Below, piece after piece: positions 27,824-36,760 of a stretch of 53,708 bases of DNA. The translations under genes were made by a program, and so were the position numbers. The DNA comes from a virus. The notes beneath the pieces were generated by a model, which did no database searches, was not told the origin of the DNA, and worked only from the letters and a program-made list of their open reading frames with translations. Each line of letters begins with the position of its first letter. Position 1 is the stretch's first letter. The stretch is from positions 1-53,708 of IMG/VR virus record IMGVR_UViG_3300021519_000013; one strand, written 5' to 3'.

Positions 27824-29428
27824 CTAGCTTTTATGTATGTTATCTTTTAAAAACTGGTAATGTGTTGGCAATGTTTCAATATGCTTTAATACTTGATCCC
27901 TGTGTTCTAGCCATTGCTGATGAATTACTTCTCGATAACCCGGCAACTCACAGAATTGTTCATCCATCATTGCAGCATGTGACACATCAATGGGATTATA
28001 TCCCATGCCAGCAGCAATATAAATAATACCGCTCATACTGGGATCAAAGTTACGATTCCTATGCAATCTAATTGCCATTTCAGGATAGCTGGTATATAGT
28101 TCAGGTATCATCTTATTCATATTATCATTGAAGTGATGACTGGTTACTGCTTTCCAATAAGGGGTGTCATCTCTCATACTAGATGAGTAATGCTGACTAA
28201 TAAAATCCTTGAAACCTTTGATCTCTTCATTGAATGCATGATTAAACAGGTCAATGTCATATTGTGTTACACGACTATCACGCATCTTTAGCATATTAAT
28301 AATTTTAACCAATGCTTCATGTGTCAGCATTAGCCCCGTTGACTCCAATGGCTCGATGAAACCATTTGATAACCCAACGCCCACAACATTCTTTTCCCAT
28401 GCACGACTATGAACACCATGCTTGATTTTAATATGTCTAAACTCAGCTGCATCTATCCTATCTGCATCTGAAAATATCATACGATTGGATTTAAGATGAC
28501 GTCTGAACTGTTCCTCTGCTTCAGATTCTGTTGCAAAGTCACTGCTATAAACATACCCTGTGCCAATGCGATGCCATAATGGAATATTCCAGACCCATCC
28601 ACTCTCAATGGCAGTACAACTGGTATAATTTTCCATTTCACTGGGCTTGTCAATATAAGGAATGGTAGTTGCTATTGCTCTGTCATTGAATAGTGTATCC
28701 TTGAAGCTTTTGAATGGCACTCCCATTGCCTGCTCCAGCAATAAACTCTTAAACCCAGTACAGTCAATGTATAAGTCTGCGGTTAAGTCGCCTGAATTCT
28801 TAGTAATGATATATGCAATTTCACCATCACTGCTAAGACTATGCCCAACAACATCATCAACTATATGTATCATACCAGCTGGCAAACATATATGATCTCT
28901 TAGATACAATCCAAAAGCAGTTGCATCCATGTGGTATGCAGTGTCTGTTTTGAACCTGAAGTTTCTTATTAATCCATCTTCATTACGTGAGAGTTTATTT
29001 GCATCCGTCATTAAAACACTGTCGTGAAAGAACTCAGCAAAGTTACTGCAATCAATATCGGGATTGTGTGCTTTAATTAAAAACCAATCCATTAACTGTC
29101 TGGGCTTGTCCTGAAAATCAAACTGTCCAAATGGATAATGAAACTTGTGTGGAGCTTCAGTTGGATTTTCTCTGAAGTCAATGAACTTGATACTGGTCTT
29201 ATAAGTGGCATTACAATGTGGCATCCAATCTTCATCTTTAAGCCCCAGTAGATGAAGATAGTTATTAATGTGTCCGATTGTACTTTCACCAACACCGATG
29301 ATGGGCACATTAGGACTTTCAATTAGTGTAAGTTTAATGTTGGGAAGTTGTTTTGCAATTGCCGCAGCAGTCATCCAACCACTTGAACCACCACCCACTA
29401 TTAATATGGAGTTAATTTTTCTTGTCAT
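27824..29428 (-). CDS. Flavin-dependent tryptophan halogenase family enzyme
   Basis: A 534-residue protein with the full set of tryptophan-halogenase marks: FAD loop GGGSSGW (12-18), the Lys in YKTSIKF (K77, equivalent to K79 of PrnA/RebH), WVWNIP (278-283; the WxWxIP motif that separates halogenases from monooxygenases) and FIEPLEST (357-364) with the active-site Glu and Ser. Length equals PrnA/RebH. It should oxidise halide with FADH2 and O2 and halogenate an electron-rich arene; the flavin reductase must come from the host or elsewhere. Phage members such as cyanophage VirX1 iodinate diverse substrates. The start is coupled to the U32-like gene (TAATG). Confidence 0.93.
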   Translation of the reverse strand: MTRKINSILIVGGGSSGWMTAAAIAKQLPNIKLTLIESPNVPIIGVGESTIGHINNYLHLLGLKDEDWMPHCNATYKTSIKFIDFRENPTEAPHKFHYPFGQFDFQDKPRQLMDWFLIKAHNPDIDCSNFAEFFHDSVLMTDANKLSRNEDGLIRNFRFKTDTAYHMDATAFGLYLRDHICLPAGMIHIVDDVVGHSLSSDGEIAYIITKNSGDLTADLYIDCTGFKSLLLEQAMGVPFKSFKDTLFNDRAIATTIPYIDKPSEMENYTSCTAIESGWVWNIPLWHRIGTGYVYSSDFATESEAEEQFRRHLKSNRMIFSDADRIDAAEFRHIKIKHGVHSRAWEKNVVGVGLSNGFIEPLESTGLMLTHEALVKIINMLKMRDSRVTQYDIDLFNHAFNEEIKGFKDFISQHYSSSMRDDTPYWKAVTSHHFNDNMNKMIPELYTSYPEMAIRLHRNRNFDPSMSGIIYIAAGMGYNPIDVSHAAMMDEQFCELPGYREVIHQQWLEHRDQVLKHIETLPTHYQFLKDNIHKS

Positions 29429-30660
29429 TATCTGGCCTTTCGAATCTGTAGAGCACTATCAATATCTTCCATGCCAAATGTACGCTCACATTCGTGACAA
29501 TCCCAACATTGGTTCTTACAGTTCATAAGAATCTTTTCCAAACGCTTACCCTTTGCAGTTGACCACATGCCTGTGTATGTCTTATAAGTTGTACGCCAAT
29601 CATTCTTTTCATAACGTGTATCAATAAACCCAGGGATCCAGCTGTGTATGGGTTCAAGATTATTTTCCAATATTTCGTTGAAACTATTTGCAAACACAGT
29701 TTGTCCAGCTTCACTGCTATTTTGTCTAAACTTTGCACCATTGGCATCGAAATACCAAACACTTTTGAAATGCACCATGTCTTCTGCTGTTGTGACAGGA
29801 GTTGTTAGTCTTCCTGAAAATTTAAAAATATCTACCAAGTCTCCGAATTTAGAGTAAGTTGATGCACTGCTTCCAATTACGTTAATGCCTGCTCTGGGAA
29901 GTTGTCCAAATACACCATGTGATCTCCAGCCATTGCAGCTTAAGTCTGCTGGTCCTCTAAAGTAATCAGTACTGATAATCTCACCAATGCTATCATGCTC
30001 CTTCTTAAAGGGACAATGATAAACACAGCTTTCAGCTACCAACAAGCTAGTAAGTACCTTCTTTTTAGGATTCTTATCGTTAAGATAATTTTGTGCTTTA
30101 CGTATACGCTTTAGTTCCTTAATATTTCTATTTAGGCTTCTATCCAATAGTATTGTGTTGTATCCTAGATATGCGTAATCCATAAACTGCTGTGAGTCAG
30201 CAACGATTTGATTTACTGTATTTTTCCAACGCATGTCAGGGCAACGATCTTGTAAAACTCCCATGCGCATGATATGTTCACTGCTGATAGTACAACTACG
30301 CAGACCTCTGTCATAGTATGCACCAACCCATTCAACAAACTGATTTCTTATTACATCATCAAAGATAACTTCATGTGGGACTTCAATAGTATTGAAAGTT
30401 AAACTGATTTCAACCCCAGTTTCCTCCTGTAACTTAAACAAATAATCTACTTGTTCATCACTGGCTTCAACACCCATGGGATTACCACATCGCTTGTCAA
30501 CACCATTGAATGTATAATAGAAGTATTTTCCAAAGTATACATCGTGGATATTATCCAGATACGACTTATCGGCCTTACGCATAATCTCATAAAAGTATGC
30601 TGCGTAAGTGCCGTGAAATTTATCATAGTGTGGTATACTAAATCGTTTTGAGAGGTTCAT
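29428..30660 (-). CDS. U32-peptidase-like / TIM-barrel protein with Cys clusters
   Basis: A 410-residue protein. VAESCVYHCPFKKEHD (about 208-223) resembles the E-C-x-C region of the U32 peptidase/UbiU-UbiV family, whose members bind a 4Fe-4S cluster and act in oxygen-independent hydroxylations. A C-terminal CKNQCWDCHEC (about 383-393) gives a further four-Cys set. Peptidase activity is not implied. The weak octamer TATAATTA (30665-30672) lies 4 bases before the ATG. Coupling with the halogenase suggests one pathway or one shared substrate. Family assignment is moderate. Confidence 0.6.
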   Translation of the reverse strand: MNLSKRFSIPHYDKFHGTYAAYFYEIMRKADKSYLDNIHDVYFGKYFYYTFNGVDKRCGNPMGVEASDEQVDYLFKLQEETGVEISLTFNTIEVPHEVIFDDVIRNQFVEWVGAYYDRGLRSCTISSEHIMRMGVLQDRCPDMRWKNTVNQIVADSQQFMDYAYLGYNTILLDRSLNRNIKELKRIRKAQNYLNDKNPKKKVLTSLLVAESCVYHCPFKKEHDSIGEIISTDYFRGPADLSCNGWRSHGVFGQLPRAGINVIGSSASTYSKFGDLVDIFKFSGRLTTPVTTAEDMVHFKSVWYFDANGAKFRQNSSEAGQTVFANSFNEILENNLEPIHSWIPGFIDTRYEKNDWRTTYKTYTGMWSTAKGKRLEKILMNCKNQCWDCHECERTFGMEDIDSALQIRKAR

Positions 30661-30664
30661 AACA

Positions 30665-30672
30665 TAATTATA
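30665..30672 (-). promoter_or_regulatory. weak late-type octamer TATAATTA
   Basis: Minus strand, one mismatch to TATAAATA, followed by TGTT and the ATG of the U32-like gene. Alternatively a sigma70 -10 (TATAAT). Confidence 0.35.
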
Positions 30673-30698
30673 TTACATTTTAACAGTCAAATCAATTT

Positions 30699-31124
30699 TT
30701 AAAATGGTGCTGCATTAGCTTGCATTGCCATGGTTTCCTCAAGTTTTTGTTGGTTCCAAGCAAGTACTGCTGCTGGGTCATTTTTAGGAATAGTTGCTTT
30801 GACATTTGCAATATGAGAAGCCCATGGACCAGTATTACTGACAGTACCAGTTGCTACAATTTCTTTATACAACATATCCAGTTGATTACCAATTGAGCCG
30901 TATTCTATTTCTCTGGCAATTCTATATGCATTTTCCGCAAATCCTGGTTGTGTTAACGGATCCCATTTAGATATAGTACCATCTTCATTATATCTGTCGG
31001 AACAAGTTGTGTCATCTGGTACAGTGACCCATGTAAAATTTTCATGGACGGCGAATTCTTGTCCGATTGGAACAATATCACAAATACGTCCTGGTTCTAA
31101 TGAATGCAATAAAGCACTTAACAT
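30699..31124 (-). CDS. Hypothetical phage protein next to tail adhesins
   Basis: A 141-residue protein. The segment DRYNEDGTISKWDPLTQPGFAENAYRIAREIEYGSIGNQLDMLYKEI (about 43-89, with internal breaks) is of a kind I associate with small proteins beside tail-fibre genes in marine myoviruses. Its role may be fibre assembly or a minor virion protein. TAGGAG precedes the ATG. It is the last gene of the adhesin run. Confidence 0.65.
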   Translation of the reverse strand: MLSALLHSLEPGRICDIVPIGQEFAVHENFTWVTVPDDTTCSDRYNEDGTISKWDPLTQPGFAENAYRIAREIEYGSIGNQLDMLYKEIVATGTVSNTGPWASHIANVKATIPKNDPAAVLAWNQQKLEETMAMQANAAPF

Positions 31125-31139
31125 TTTAATTCTCCTAAA

Positions 31140-31838
31140 TTAGCTATAAGCATAAACTACTACCATTCCAGATTCACCTGGCGCATAACCATTGCCGCCA
31201 GTTTGACTACCATCAGTCTGAGCGCCTGGACCACCTGTTCCCGGAGCACCACTTTTCATTTTTCCCTGATAGGCGGAGGATAAGTGACCATGGTTTCTAG
31301 TATTTGTGGCACCACCGCCAAAGTAGCTGCCGCCGCCTACGCCGCCGGTCCAACTTCCAACACCATTGTTATGCCCTCGACCTGCTGCGCCGTACAAATT
31401 TATTTGCCCACCAACACCGTTTCCACCGTGCCCGCCACTGTGGCTATAATTTCTATTGGCACCATATCCACCTGTTGCGTACAGATATCCACCAAAGCTT
31501 GTTGTTCCACCATCATTGGCTGCTTGATAGTATCCTGTTCCACCACCGCCTCCACCAACAGTTACAGCAACTGAACCAACTCCGGTAACATCATAATAAC
31601 CTTCAGCATACCCACCTGCACCGCCTGACTCACAGTAACCACAGCCACCGCCACCGCCGCCTACTAGTTTAACTTGTACATAAGTGCATCCTGTAGGTTT
31701 ATACCAGGTATAACTACCGCCAGCCATCCAAACTTGCATATCAATCAATGTACCACGATTTTGACTGGCGTTAAAGGCAGTAGTTTGATTGCTACTGTCT
31801 GAATAAGTTATTGATGTATTATCTAATGTTACTGCCAC
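31140..31838 (-). CDS. Glycine-rich tail adhesin-like protein (third of three tandem copies)
   Basis: A 232-residue protein with GTG start. The N-terminus MAVTLDNTSITYSDSS and ending VVVYAYS match the two upstream paralogues. The body carries long Gly runs (GGGGGGCGYCESGGAGGYAEG, VTVGGGGGGTGYY) of the Gly-rich domain found at tail-fibre tips. T-even gp38 adhesins use polyglycine helices to hold receptor-binding loops, a good analogue. AAGGAAT is the ribosome binding site. Confidence 0.78.
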   Translation of the reverse strand: MAVTLDNTSITYSDSSNQTTAFNASQNRGTLIDMQVWMAGGSYTWYKPTGCTYVQVKLVGGGGGGCGYCESGGAGGYAEGYYDVTGVGSVAVTVGGGGGGTGYYQAANDGGTTSFGGYLYATGGYGANRNYSHSGGHGGNGVGGQINLYGAAGRGHNNGVGSWTGGVGGGSYFGGGATNTRNHGHLSSAYQGKMKSGAPGTGGPGAQTDGSQTGGNGYAPGESGMVVVYAYS

Positions 31839-31847
31839 GTCTATTCC

Positions 31848-32498
31848 TTATGTGTACGCATAAATTATACATAATCCACCTGGGGCACCTGAACCAGAAT
31901 TAGAAGCCTGCGTTATACCGCCGGTTGCACCTGAACCAAATGTGCCACTGAAATTATGTGATGCACCTGTTCTTGCTTGTCCAGCACACCCCCCAAAGAA
32001 CCCTGCCCCACCGTGTGCAGTTTGTGCATGACTGCCACCATTCGCATGTCCAGTACCAGCCCCACCGTAAGTGTTCACTTGACCACCAGATCCTACACCA
32101 CCAACTCCACCAGCATGAGATGCCTGTTGGTTGGCACCATGTCCGCCTGTTGCACTTATATAACCACCGAAACTTGTAGTCCCACCTTGTCCACCGTTCC
32201 CATAATATCCAACACCGCCACCGCCACCGCCCACGGTGACATATATGGTTGCGCCAGGGGAAACAGAATACATGCCTTCCGCATAACCGCCAGCACCACC
32301 TGATTCATTGTATCCTGCGCTTCCGCCGCCGCCACCGATTAACTGTACATATACTAGTGTTGCATTTCCAGGTACCGTATAGTTTCCACTGCCTGTATAC
32401 GTGGCAATAGACACCAATTGTCCTCTATCTACTATTTTTGAGGTATTTGTTGTACCATCATCAAATGTAATACCACTTGATCCCAATGTTACTGCCAT
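31848..32498 (-). CDS. Glycine-rich tail adhesin-like protein (second of three tandem copies)
   Basis: A 216-residue paralogue of its neighbours: N-terminus MAVTLGSSGITFDDGTTN, central GGGGGSAGYNESGGAGGYAEG and end LCIIYAYT. The conserved frame with variable segments between Gly runs fits adhesins that differ in receptor. AAGGAAC precedes the ATG. Confidence 0.78.
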   Translation of the reverse strand: MAVTLGSSGITFDDGTTNTSKIVDRGQLVSIATYTGSGNYTVPGNATLVYVQLIGGGGGSAGYNESGGAGGYAEGMYSVSPGATIYVTVGGGGGGVGYYGNGGQGGTTSFGGYISATGGHGANQQASHAGGVGGVGSGGQVNTYGGAGTGHANGGSHAQTAHGGAGFFGGCAGQARTGASHNFSGTFGSGATGGITQASNSGSGAPGGLCIIYAYT

Positions 32499-32507
32499 GA
32501 TAGTTCC

Positions 32508-33200
32508 TTACCGATAAGCATAAACAACCACCATTCCACCCATGCCGACATATTGTCCTCTGTTTCCATAATGATTATTATTATCAGTTGTTCCACCAGC
32601 AGCGCCTGCACCTCTTGCAGCTGGATAAAAAGCATGAGATCCACCGTCGTGAAGATGTCTTATGCCATTACCACCACCATAATAACTTGCTCCACCTCTA
32701 CCAGTAGCAGCATATCCATGATGATTACCATGTCCTGTCCCACCACCGCCAATTAAACTAACAATACCACCTGATCCTTGACCACCAAAACCACCGGTAT
32801 GCCCATACTGTGAGTTTGCACCATGACCACCGGTTGCTGTAATCCACCCACCAAAAGTACTGGTGTGACCATTACCAGCCGCCGCATAATAATAAACAGA
32901 AGCACCCCCACCACCAACGGTAACTGCTACAGTATTACCCGGCACCACACCCTGTGCGGTGCCATTAAAATATCCTTCAGCATATCCACCACCACCACCA
33001 GACTCTAAATATCCTGCTGCGCCGCCACCGCCGCCTACACATTTAACAAGTAATGTTTTTGCACCCGTTGGAATTGTGTAAGTTCCCACATCTGTAAAGG
33101 TTGTAATGGATATTAATCCACCACCTTCAGAATCTGAAGATTGTGATAGTTGAGTGGAACCATCATTAAATGTTATACCAAGACCCAGTGTTACTGCCAC
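32508..33200 (-). CDS. Glycine-rich tail adhesin-like protein (first of three tandem copies)
   Basis: A 230-residue protein with GTG start, N-terminus MAVTLGLGITFNDGSTQLSQ, Gly-run body (GGGGGAAGYLESGGGGGYAEG) and end MVVVYAYR. The three copies share start, end and Gly-run spacing but differ in between. GGGGA is the ribosome binding site, and the S74 fibre gene lies 4 bases upstream. Confidence 0.78.
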   Translation of the reverse strand: MAVTLGLGITFNDGSTQLSQSSDSEGGGLISITTFTDVGTYTIPTGAKTLLVKCVGGGGGAAGYLESGGGGGYAEGYFNGTAQGVVPGNTVAVTVGGGGASVYYYAAAGNGHTSTFGGWITATGGHGANSQYGHTGGFGGQGSGGIVSLIGGGGTGHGNHHGYAATGRGGASYYGGGNGIRHLHDGGSHAFYPAARGAGAAGGTTDNNNHYGNRGQYVGMGGMVVVYAYR

Positions 33201-33203
33201 AGA

Positions 33204-34232
33204 TTATCCCCTCTTTATTATATCAATTTCCGCTTTAAGATCATCAACTTGTGAGCTTAATTCTTTTATTGCTTCTATCAATAGAGGTACCAGTTTTTCA
33301 TAATGTACAGTTAGGTAAGTTTCACCAGATTTACTTGAGCCGTCTTCAGCTCTATCAAATGGCGCAAGAACCACTGCTTCAGGTTGTACTGCTTGTACTT
33401 CCTGTGCAATAACACCTACCTGTTGACTGTCATCATCATACCCAAATGATTTTGCAATTTCGTTTTCAACATAAAGCACACCGTTTAATTGACGTACTTT
33501 AGTCAATGCATTTTTAATATTTCCACTTATAGTTTTTAAACGCTTGTCTGAATAATAAGCAGTAATTAAGCCTGTCGCCAGTATTGACCCTGTGCCGCCA
33601 GGAGTTGTGTTAATACCAATGGCAGGAGTCTGAAAGGATCCACCTGATTGATTAATGCGTCCAGTTGAAAAAGCATACAGACTACACCATTCTGAATTTT
33701 GTGCATAATTTGTAAATTGAAGTTTTGCATGTGCATCTGTACTATCAGCAACAATTCTAACACCGCGATCATTAATTGCTGTAATGAAGTCCCCAACGCC
33801 ACTTACTTGAAGTCTTCCAGTGACAATATGATTACCTTGTGTTCTTGCAGCACCATTTACATCAAGTTTATAACTGGGACTTGCTGTTGCAATACCTACA
33901 TTTTGACTTGCATCAATATAGATACCAACAGCACCCGATGTTGCTAAACCTAAAGTGCCTGATCCTGCATATAATCCGGTAGTTGTCGCTGTGCTAAAAG
34001 ATACACTGGGTGCCGTTACGTTGCCAGCAGCAAATTGCAAAGGTGTTGAATAACTTACTGAGCTTTGAAAGGTTACTGGACCAGTAAAGGTAGCGCCACC
34101 AGTAGTTACAACTGATGCGCCAGATACCCCCGCACTTGTTTTATTCCATGCACCCGTTGTACTATTATAGGTGTAGCTTACACCGTTAACTGTTGCAACT
34201 GCTCCGTTTGCTGGTCCTGATGGAAATGCCAT
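33204..34232 (-). CDS. Tail fibre protein with C-terminal S74 chaperone domain
   Basis: A 342-residue fibre protein. It has a beta-rich repetitive body (TTGLYAGSGTLGLATSGAVGIYIDAS) and a C-terminal intramolecular chaperone of peptidase family S74: AYYSDKRLKTISGNIKNAL, then VGVIAQEVQAVQPEAV, YLTVHYEKLVPLLIEAIKEL and a coiled-coil end. S74 domains trimerise the fibre and then cleave themselves off at a conserved Ser in the YSDKR context. The start shares TAATG with the upstream fibre gene. Confidence 0.88.
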   Translation of the reverse strand: MAFPSGPANGAVATVNGVSYTYNSTTGAWNKTSAGVSGASVVTTGGATFTGPVTFQSSVSYSTPLQFAAGNVTAPSVSFSTATTTGLYAGSGTLGLATSGAVGIYIDASQNVGIATASPSYKLDVNGAARTQGNHIVTGRLQVSGVGDFITAINDRGVRIVADSTDAHAKLQFTNYAQNSEWCSLYAFSTGRINQSGGSFQTPAIGINTTPGGTGSILATGLITAYYSDKRLKTISGNIKNALTKVRQLNGVLYVENEIAKSFGYDDDSQQVGVIAQEVQAVQPEAVVLAPFDRAEDGSSKSGETYLTVHYEKLVPLLIEAIKELSSQVDDLKAEIDIIKRG

Positions 34233-36736
34233 TATATTCTTCCCACTACTACTTCAATTAGTTTAGTTTCATCACTATTTATTTTCTCTAGACTCTTGCC
34301 TATTACACATCCTGGCTCGTACAGTGACTTAACAAGTTTTTGTGCAACGCCCGCATACTCACTGGCTGCTAATAAGTCACCTTTATCAACTGGGCCTTTA
34401 ACCATGCAGGGAACACGCCCTGTCAATGCAATGGGATAACCAGGTGAGGCGCTATTCATTAAGTAAGCTGGCTGTGTTGAAACAACTCCAGCTACCCTAG
34501 TATCATGTGATTGATTAGCAATAGTAATTTCTTTAAAGCCACCAAATACAACAACATCGCCGGGTGTTAGCTCACAATCAGCTTCATAATTTTCCGCCAA
34601 GTCAGCGTACTTTGCAGTTGTTGATGTACCGCTGAAAGTTACTGCATAAACTGTAGCCCAGTTGGCAGTTGTTGTTCCCAAATTATAAGTGTTATTGGCA
34701 TATGGCGTAAGTGAACTGTTAACATTGCCTGACACCGTTAAATTACCAGTTACTGTCAAGTTACCCATTGAGTTAGGTGTACTGACGATATCAAGCCAAA
34801 AACTACTTGTGCCATCGTTTGCTCTAATATAGAGAATGTCAGTTGAAGTGTTATACCACTCATCACCTAGTTTTGGACTTGAAGGCGCAGTGCCGCTTGC
34901 AGTATATGTTGTACCAGTACTTGACCAAGCTGTACCGTTAGCCCAGTAAACTCCGTTTGTAACATATAATCCACTGGCAGCAGTATTTGCAAGAGTTGTT
35001 TGACCATTAGTGGAAACATTACCAGATAAAGTAATAGCTGTTGCGTTAGCTATTGTAGATATTCTAAGGCCGCCAGTGGTAGTAGCCCATGGTGCTATAA
35101 CTAAGTTTGCATTTCCCTGACTGGCTCCCTGATGTCCAAGTAGTATATCTCCAGAACTTACTAAAGGATTATATGAGCCTGGGCCTGTATTACCAGTAAA
35201 CCAAACATTATTTGTGCCGCCCGTAATTGATAATGCTTTATTAAGGTATACCGATGATGCTAAATCAGTAATTGAAAGAATAGGATTAGCGTTTGCAGTA
35301 ACAGATAATGTAGTAAAAGCACCAGTATTAGCAGTATTAGCACCTATAGGCCCTGTATAATAGCCTGTCATTTGGCCACCGTATAATGTAGTATAACTGT
35401 TGGCTGTACTTGCTCCACTTACAGTTAATGAGGTAAACGCACCTGTATTAGCAACATTAGCGCCTATTGCACCAGTATGATAACCAAAAATTTGTCCGCC
35501 ACTATAGATATCGCCCACAATACCTGCGCCGCCAGACACACGCAATGCGCCTGTCGCAGTACTAGTTGATGCTGTACTGTTGGCGGCTACAAATTCACCA
35601 GTTTTGATAGTTCCATAAGTGCCACTGACAAACACGTTTGAGGAATTTTCAGATCCAGTTGTATAATATTCCATAAATCCACTGGAATTTACACGACCAA
35701 GAAATGACAGATTATCTCCACCAGCCAATGTACTATCAAAGTAATGTAATTTAAATCCAATATCTCTACCATCATTAACAGTCCATACTGCTAAGTTTGG
35801 ATATGTATGCAAGTTAATAACGCTGTCATTAACTGTCAAGTCTGTTGAACCAATAGTGGTACTTAACCCTTGTACTGCTAAGTTACCAACAACAGTTAAA
35901 TTACCGCCGATAAATGTATTCTTGCCTACTCCCAATCCACCTGTAATAACTAATGCACCAATACTTGAAGAAGTGGAATCTGTTGCATTAGTTATAGTAG
36001 TCAAGCCGCTTGATGTTAATGTTGTGAAAGCACCAGTATTTGCTGTGGTATTACCTATAGTTCCATTCATTGCACCATTTACAGAACCATTATATCCTGT
36101 TGTGGCAGTTAATGTTGTAAATGTACCAGTATTAGCAGTAGTTGCACCAACTGTGCCATTAAATGGACCACTTAATGCTCCCTGTATACCACCAGAACCA
36201 TATATAACTCCAGTTGCAGCAATTGTACTTGATGTCGTTAATGTTGTAAATGCACCTGTGTTAGCAGTAGTAGCACCAATTGTGCCATTCACTGGTCCAT
36301 TGACTGCGCCATTAAACCCACTGGTTGCTGTTAATGTGGTAAACACACCAGTGTTGGCATTGTTGGCTCCAACTGTTCCATTATGAGCACCACTGGTGTT
36401 GCCTTGATATCCAGTAGTTGCCGTTAATGTCGTAAAGACACCAGTATTAGCAGTAGTAGCGCCAACAGTTCCATTAAATGGACCATTCAATGATCCGTTA
36501 ACAGTATTGGCATTGATGGAACCACTTACACCCATACCTCCCACAACTATCAATGCACCATTTGTAGAATCAGAAGAGGCGGCGCCGCTGTTTGCTATTA
36601 TATTACCATTAAAAATTTCAGGATAACCGCCGGTGCTGGTAATACTACCCGACGTAATTAAATTACCTGTTGCTGCATCAATTGTCAACGGACCAACTGT
36701 AAGGCCGTTCTGTACTATAAAATTACTATTTGCCAT
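34232..36736 (-). CDS. Large repetitive tail fibre protein
   Basis: An 834-residue fibre. The body repeats a module of about 25-30 residues with core GxxGATTANTGxFTTLTATxGYxG at least seven times. Near residue 645 is PKLGDEWYNTSTDILYI. The C-terminal 130 residues (KYADLAENYEADCELTPGDVV ... HDTRVAGVVSTQPAYLMN ... GRVPCMVKGPVDKGDLLA) form a globular head common to marine phage fibres, in place of S74. A probable trimeric adsorption fibre. Confidence 0.85.
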   Translation of the reverse strand: MANSNFIVQNGLTVGPLTIDAATGNLITSGSITSTGGYPEIFNGNIIANSGAASSDSTNGALIVVGGMGVSGSINANTVNGSLNGPFNGTVGATTANTGVFTTLTATTGYQGNTSGAHNGTVGANNANTGVFTTLTATSGFNGAVNGPVNGTIGATTANTGAFTTLTTSSTIAATGVIYGSGGIQGALSGPFNGTVGATTANTGTFTTLTATTGYNGSVNGAMNGTIGNTTANTGAFTTLTSSGLTTITNATDSTSSSIGALVITGGLGVGKNTFIGGNLTVVGNLAVQGLSTTIGSTDLTVNDSVINLHTYPNLAVWTVNDGRDIGFKLHYFDSTLAGGDNLSFLGRVNSSGFMEYYTTGSENSSNVFVSGTYGTIKTGEFVAANSTASTSTATGALRVSGGAGIVGDIYSGGQIFGYHTGAIGANVANTGAFTSLTVSGASTANSYTTLYGGQMTGYYTGPIGANTANTGAFTTLSVTANANPILSITDLASSVYLNKALSITGGTNNVWFTGNTGPGSYNPLVSSGDILLGHQGASQGNANLVIAPWATTTGGLRISTIANATAITLSGNVSTNGQTTLANTAASGLYVTNGVYWANGTAWSSTGTTYTASGTAPSSPKLGDEWYNTSTDILYIRANDGTSSFWLDIVSTPNSMGNLTVTGNLTVSGNVNSSLTPYANNTYNLGTTTANWATVYAVTFSGTSTTAKYADLAENYEADCELTPGDVVVFGGFKEITIANQSHDTRVAGVVSTQPAYLMNSASPGYPIALTGRVPCMVKGPVDKGDLLAASEYAGVAQKLVKSLYEPGCVIGKSLEKINSDETKLIEVVVGRI

Positions 36737-36760
36737 AGTTCCATATTCCCTTGTGGCGTT

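Noticed and set aside
35856-36386. Plus-strand Val/Pro-rich frame with repeats such as APVLAVVAPTVPL, and similar frames at 38187, 39144, 40299, 40740, 42193 and 45305
   Set aside because: These are antisense shadows of the fibre repeats; their regularity comes from the minus-strand repeats.
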